The notes under the pieces were generated by a model. It was not told the DNA's origin. It made no database searches and was given only the letters and a program-made list of their open reading frames with translations. DNA of 64,000 nucleotides from Neocallimastix lanati (nom. inval.) (taxonomy: Eukaryota; Neocallimastigomycota; Neocallimastigomycetes; Neocallimastigales; Neocallimastigaceae), in assembly GCA_016946835.1 (NCBI GenBank), contig JACVTC010000033.1:724001-788000 (forward strand), read 5' to 3'. Both the position numbers and the translations under genes were made by a program. Shown piece by piece: positions 58,918 to 64,000 of this stretch; the first letter of the stretch is position 1, and each line of letters opens with the position of its first letter.

Positions 58918-59545
58918 ATGGTTGAGTCATATAATCAATTTAAAAACATTGATGGTTTTGATTGTGAATACATTGAAAAAATACTCTTTTGTTGTCGTTC
59001 CTACGTTTGCTGTCATGAGTATTATTGTAAAGAAACTAAAAGCAAAAAACCCTATTTAACAGATGAATTCAAATCATTTGTTTCTAATACCGGAATTACC
59101 ATTTCAACTAAAAATATAGATAATGAGCCTGAAAAAATTAGGAATGATAAAACATTTTATAAACTAAAAGAAAATATCATAAAACTTGAAAATGAAGGAA
59201 ATAATATAAATTCAAATCCCCCTCAACAAGAGAAGTCCAAATATAAAACTCCTTCTTCCTCTCATGAAAACCCTGATCATATTCAAAATAAAAATAAAAA
59301 TAATAATAATAGTAATAATAATAATGCAAATATCACTCCCAATTCAGCAGCAGCAGATATCCCGAATGCCATTAATACTGTAAAGACCCAGAATAAGAGT
59401 TCAACCGATGAAGAAGTCACTGTTAAAAAAGAATATCTAACCACTGATATTCCACCAGATGGAATAGAAAATAATTATCATAAAGGTTCAATTAGCAATA
59501 ATAATAAAAGTTATGATAATAATAATAATTATGATAATAATAATC

Positions 59546-59586
<41 letters not shown>

Positions 59587-60303
59587 CAAAGTAATACTTT
59601 ACCAAATCCAATTAATGATAAATCAAACTTTCCTATTCACTCCATTTTAATATCCCTATTTACGGTGCTTGGGATGGCACTAGTAATATTTTTTATAATA
59701 AAGAAATATAAGAAAAAGGAAAATAAATCACTTCGTGAAATGGAAGAAGTCAATGAGAAAGAAAAGGATCCAAAGGAATCTTATGAAGAATATCTAGATT
59801 CAATGAGTCGTTTCATCCATCAAGATCCTTCGGGAAAAGTTTTTAAACCAAACAATACTTATCAAGAATATAGTTACTTTAAAGAATCCTTAATACGACC
59901 GTACTCAGATTCTTCAATTGAGGATTCCTTACATCCTTCTAATATAATAAGTAATCCTCAATTTGAAAGTTTACCTTATCCTGACAGAAAAAAAAATAAA
60001 TTCGTTTCGCTAAATCATTCCTCTAATCATAAATCCCGTAAAAATCCTATCAGTAAATCCAATTCAAATTCTGAAAATGATTCATTAAATAAAAATCATC
60101 TCTCCAACTCTTCCCTGAAGGATATACCCAGTATAAACAAGAAAGAATATTATGGAAATTCACCATTAATTGAAGATGTGAGTTTCTTAAGTTCACTCTC
60201 AACAGGTATAGAGGATATCTCTATGAATTTAAGTATTGTTAATTTTTATAATAATGAAAAAACTAATAACACTTCTTCTGTTTCAGAAGAAAAACAATAT
60301 TAA
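58918..60303 (+). CDS. Single-pass membrane protein, local family member 6
   Basis: 461 residues from the ATG at 58918, chosen over an in-frame ATG at 58858 because the 20 extra residues are translated AT repeat and the paralogues start close to the module. Module ILFCCRSYVCCHEYYC (C25, C26, C31, C32, C37), plus C16. Long stalk ending in a run of more than ten Asn. Transmembrane helix about 238-261 (HSILISLFTVLGMALVIFFI), then KKYKKKENK. The tail box is the most divergent: DPKESYEEYLDSMSRFIHQ, with Cys replaced by Tyr. Then YSYFKESLIRPYS, and the C-terminal blocks NSPLIEDVSFLSSLS and EDISMNLSIVNF are fully kept. Function unknown. Confidence 0.9.
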
Positions 60304-60329
60304 AAAAAAAATAATAATAATAATAATAA

Positions 60330-60360
<31 letters not shown>

Positions 60361-60673
60361 TAAAATTAAAAATTAAAAAATAAAAATAAAAATAAAAATA
60401 AAATAAACATAAAAATAAGGAATAAACATACATATATAATTAAAATAATATTATTATTAATTTAATATAAAAATAATTAAAAAAAAAGTAGAGAATATTA
60501 ATTCCATTAAACTTTTTACTAAATTAAAAATAATAAATAATAATAATGTCATAATTATAATTTTTAATATTATTATTTTATTACTATTATTATTATAAAT
60601 ATAATTTTTAATATTATTATTTTATTATTATTATTATTATTAACGAAATAATAATAATAATATTGTAATAATA

Positions 60674-60704
<31 letters not shown>

Positions 60705-60949
60705 TTATCATTAAAGAAATAATAATTATTATTTATTTAAATTTTGTTATTAATTGATAATAAAATTGTATATATAATTAATGTTTTATCAATCAATGAA
60801 ATCTGCTTAAATACGTAAAAATAAAACCTTTTAATTAAAAAACAGAAAAACAAAATTAAAGTATACAACAACAACAACAAAAAAAAAAAAAAAAAAAAAA
60901 GTAATAAAATCAAAACATAAAAAAAAAAAAAAAATTTTTAGTTTATTAT
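60304..60949. other. AT-rich 3' flank
   Basis: (AAT)n at 60309-60358, mixed AAT/ATT repeats at 60530-60730 and a poly-A run at 60879-60900. No gene. Confidence 0.6.
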
Positions 60950-62620
60950 TATTAATAGTCAAGAATTTATGGTTTATGATTAATGTCAATTTTATTTAAT
61001 ATATTTTATGATAAAGAGTAAATTAAACATTTTTATAAACATTACATTGTGGTTTGTTCATTATTTATATTACAATATGTTCCGTACATATGAAACATAT
61101 TTTTCATATATTTCATATATACAAACATTCCCCCTTAAACCTAGTTATTCTATAAATGAATAAATTGGTTTATTGGTGAATATATATATATATAATTATC
61201 CTATTTTATAATATTATTAAATTATTAATTATATCTATTCTAAATTGACTTTTAATATTACATGAATAAAATAATTTTTACATTTAATTAATTTTTTTAG
61301 TTCAAATTTAATTTTGTTAAAGTAATTTCGTAAATAGAGTTGTAATCTAAAAGTATACCCATAAAACTAAATATTTAATATTATTATACCATTAATATTG
61401 GATGTATCTAAGCTATCTTTTACAATATATGGTTTATATATACCATTTATATAATGGAAACCTTTCACTTGAACGGTGATATTATACCATTTCATATATG
61501 AATATCTCTTAAAATTTGGGTTCTTCATCACTTTCAATTATAATCCGCTTTGAAGATTAGTGCTAACATTCTATCTATATATATATTGGTTTTGTAGTAC
61601 TAACGATGACTATTAAAATAAAAATTTTAATTATACATCGGTGTACATGAATAATCATAAATCTAGGGGTATTAAAATTGATTACATTTAAAACTAATAA
61701 TATTATTTTGCCTTTTTGAACTTATTAGTAGTTTCCATTCTAGTATATCTCCCATAAATATTTGAGATATTATATATGTTTAGGATCTCTGGCATTTAAT
61801 CTTCTCTATTATTGTTGTTAATATATATATATATGCATTTGATATGTATAAATAAGCGTTAAATAACTATACTTTAAATAAGAGGCTTTGTGGTTACGCA
61901 AAAATCATTGTAATAAAATATGATTGCTTAAATCTTTGAAAGTATTGTATATTTTTATTATTAAATTGTTTTTTTTTTTTTTTTTTTTTTTTTTTGTATA
62001 TTTATGGAATGGAAATAAATTTATCATAAAGTAGATTCCTTCGCGTATAATTATAGTTCATTATTAATTTGCTTAAAATTTCAGTAAGGGTCTCTGTAGA
62101 TGTGTATGAGGATATTGTTCTAATATATGTATAAGCGTATATATATATATATATATATTTTTCTCTATTGAATAAGTTTTGCTATATTTTCATAATTTTA
62201 TTTTACTTTTTAGTAATTTTCTATTATCAACTACTTTATATTTTTTTTTTAGGTGTTCTTCAATTTTTCAATCTTGATCATCGTTTTTTCAAATTTTCAA
62301 TCAGTCTTTTATTAGTATTCCTTAAATCGACACAACTTTCATTATCAAAATTTAAAATTCCAATTTATTTTTCTTTGATATAATATTGTGTCAGGCAAAA
62401 GATTCCTTTGATAGTAATCTTTTTAAGAGTCAGATGAGACTCTTAATCTGTTAATTGTCAGGAATTTTAGAGTTCATCATTATGTCAACTTTATTAGTAT
62501 ATTTTATGATAAAGAATTATTAGTGCCTAATTATTCTAAAAAGCTTTTACATTAATACATTGTGGTGTATATATTATATTACCATATTTTACAACACATT
62601 TTAATTTATTCACATTTATA
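60950..62620 (-). mobile_element. Non-coding LTR element, copy 2 (fossil)
   Basis: Same family as 18361-20243. LTR-type repeats at about 60950-61127 and from 62449 to about 62620 share GTCAGGAAT, TATTTTATGATAAAGA and ACATTGTGG. The polypurine tract AAGGGGGAA (minus strand) lies next to the first at 61128-61137. The interior matches copy 1 over AACCTAGTTATTCTAT, TTATAATCCGCTTTGAAGAT and GGGGTATTAAAATTGATT, but lacks the nested retroposon. No coding content. A relic, more worn than copy 1, with its right end eroded. Confidence 0.7.
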
Positions 62621-62683
62621 TGTATTATTTATATTTATTTAATTACATTTATTTGGGAGTGTTACAATGTGACGTTTATATTT

Positions 62684-62970
62684 CTATAATTTAGTTTTTT
62701 TTTTTTCTTTTTGTTTTTTATAGACTGAAGACTATTGTCTCCCCCATATGTTAATATGGGTGTATGTTTAACTACCATACAGGTACGGCATCGCAACTCC
62801 CCATAAACAAAGAAGCTCCATATAGAAGCACTCTACACGATCCTCAAAGGAAAGCAGAGCCCACTATAGATAGCCTCTTTGCCATCCCAGAGGGGCTGGA
62901 AACTGTAATCCTCTCAGACAAGGCTTACCCAATGGGATTCTTAAAGTGTTAGAAAATATGCTATAATTTA
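62684..62970 (-). mobile_element. SINE-like retroposon with 10-bp target duplication
   Basis: A GC-rich (near 45-50%) insert at 62694-62960 flanked by perfect CTATAATTTA at 62684-62693 and 62961-62970. A T-rich run directly after the left copy is a poly-A tail in minus orientation, so insertion by target-primed reverse transcription is the natural reading. It includes CAGAGGGGCTGGAAACTGTAA, reminiscent of GGGAGCTGGAACTAATGG at 30852. The 62-residue frame at 62764-62952 lies inside the insert and has no coding support. Internal Pol III boxes are not convincing, so the source RNA is unknown. Confidence 0.65.
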
Positions 62971-63256
62971 ATATCAATAGTTTTTTAATATTTTTTTAAC
63001 ATAAATATAAATAAATAAATAAATAAATAAAACTGTGTTAATTATTAAAAAATAAATAAAAAGTATTTTATTTTCTAGTATATAAAATAAAATATTTTCT
63101 TAAAAACACTGTATAATTAAAAAAAAAATAATAATAAAAAACAAAAATAAAAATAAATAATAAATTAATATTAATTAAATAATTAATTAAATATTAATAG
63201 TAAATAATTAAATAAATATTAATAGTACATAATTAAAATAAATATATTACTTTTTA

Positions 63257-63294
<38 letters not shown>

Positions 63295-63490
63295 TATTTT
63301 TAAAAAAAATTAATATATAATAAATAATTTAACAATTTAATATAAAGTAACAAATCATTAAATTAATATCTTATTTTATAAACATTTAAAAATAAAATAT
63401 CTTCTAATAAAATACTTTATAATTAAAAAAAGAAAAAACCTTCGTTTTATAAATTAATGTATACATTAAGACAAGAATAATTATCTTTTA
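62971..63490. other. AT-rich non-coding stretch
   Basis: AATAAATATTAATAGTA-type repeats, a poly-A run at 63261-63290 and no coding sequence. Confidence 0.6.
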
Positions 63491-63647
63491 ATGAATACAA
63501 AAAGAAAAGTACAGGAATTTGAAAAAAAAAAAAAAAAAAAAAAAAAAGGAATTAGGAAAAACTTATGAAATCAATATTTTAATTGAAAAATGCAGAACTA
63601 TAGAAGACCTAGAAATGATATTGTTATGCTACGGTTTAAATATTTAA
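63491..63647 (+). pseudogene. Possible short gene relic
   Basis: ATG at 63491 begins MNTKRKVQEFE, followed by an A tract (63522-63547). Past the tract a different frame reads ELGKTYEINILIEKCRTIED and LEMILLCYGLNI to a TAA at 63645. The two parts are one base out of register across the A run, as slippage would produce. Composition after the run is coding-like, but the piece is very short and no family is recognised. Confidence 0.3.
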
Positions 63648-64000
63648 TTAATTTAAATAATATGAATACTGATCTGTAATAAATGACAGAGTAATGATCG
63701 AATGAAAAAAAAATATCAGGATTCTGTCACAATTATTATTAATTAAAAATCTATAATTCTTTAAAATTTTAATATTTTTAAAAAGTTGAATTTATATTAT
63801 ATATATATATATATAATATTTTTATCATTAAATATTTCTAAAATTTTATTTTTTTTTTTTTATTTTAATTTTTTTATTTTTTTTTTTTTTATTTTAATTT
63901 TTATATTTTTTTTTATTAATAACTTTTATATCTATATCATTAATTTTATGAATACCATAAAGTTAATAAACATAAAGGTTAAAAAAAGTTTTTTTTTTTC
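63648..64000. other. AT-rich window end
   Basis: Nothing recognised apart from T and A tracts and an (AT)n run at about 63798-63814. Confidence 0.6.

Noticed and set aside
62764-62952. 62-residue frame
   Set aside because: Coincides with the GC-rich SINE-like insert bounded by the CTATAATTTA duplication and has no coding support.
1-64000. CRISPR arrays, rRNA genes and bacterial-style operons
   Set aside because: No regularly spaced repeats with unique spacers, no rRNA-like conserved blocks, and gene structure and elements are eukaryotic.

Overview
The window is extremely AT-rich eukaryotic DNA. It has long homopolymer A and T tracts everywhere, many AAT/ATT microsatellites, Asn-rich proteins and short single-exon genes, with FLYWCH/MULE transposons, LINE reverse-transcriptase scraps, tRNA-related SINE-like insertions and LTR relics. 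This combination best fits an anaerobic gut fungus (Neocallimastigomycota) or another early-diverging fungus. Dictyostelium-like base composition is the main alternative. No rRNA, convincing tRNA gene or CRISPR was seen. About 85% of the window is non-coding.

Layout. 1-3826: retroelement fragments, a dispersed repeat and AT-rich tandem repeats. 3827-26151: three intact genes (3827, 13398, 24787) and one pseudogene (7256) of a single-pass membrane protein family, with SINE-like, LTR, nested-insert and MITE-like relics between them. 28183-33336: two divergently transcribed, diverged cytosolic-type Hsp70 genes around a 1.4 kb gap holding SINE-like debris. 35265-35945: a decayed Gly/Asn-repeat wall-type gene. 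39049-40365: the fourth membrane-family gene, then three repeat units. 42971-43486: the 3' end of a kinase gene with one intron. 44885-46319: a MULE transposase with a FLYWCH finger. 47188-48586: LINE fragments and an unknown gene relic. 51523-52866 and 58918-60303: the fifth and sixth membrane-family genes, separated by a field of degenerate repeats. 60950-62970: a second copy of the LTR-element family and another SINE-like insertion.

The main biological content is the membrane family: six intact genes and one pseudogene, all on the + strand over about 56 kb. The shared plan is a short N-terminal cysteine module (C-x4/5-CC-x4-9-C), a fast-changing Asn/Ser/Lys stalk, one transmembrane helix with a basic stop-transfer, and a cytosolic tail with up to three conserved blocks: DPxExCxxYLNxLSRLxYK, YSYFKxSPVLAPS, and a C-terminal SPLxExxSFLSS...EDVSMNLSIVN. 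I do not recognise it as a named family. The layout resembles a transmembrane adaptor or receptor family that grew by local duplication, with a conserved tail presumably binding a cytosolic partner. Nothing in the sequence shows what it binds, and any link to the neighbouring Hsp70 genes is only proximity.
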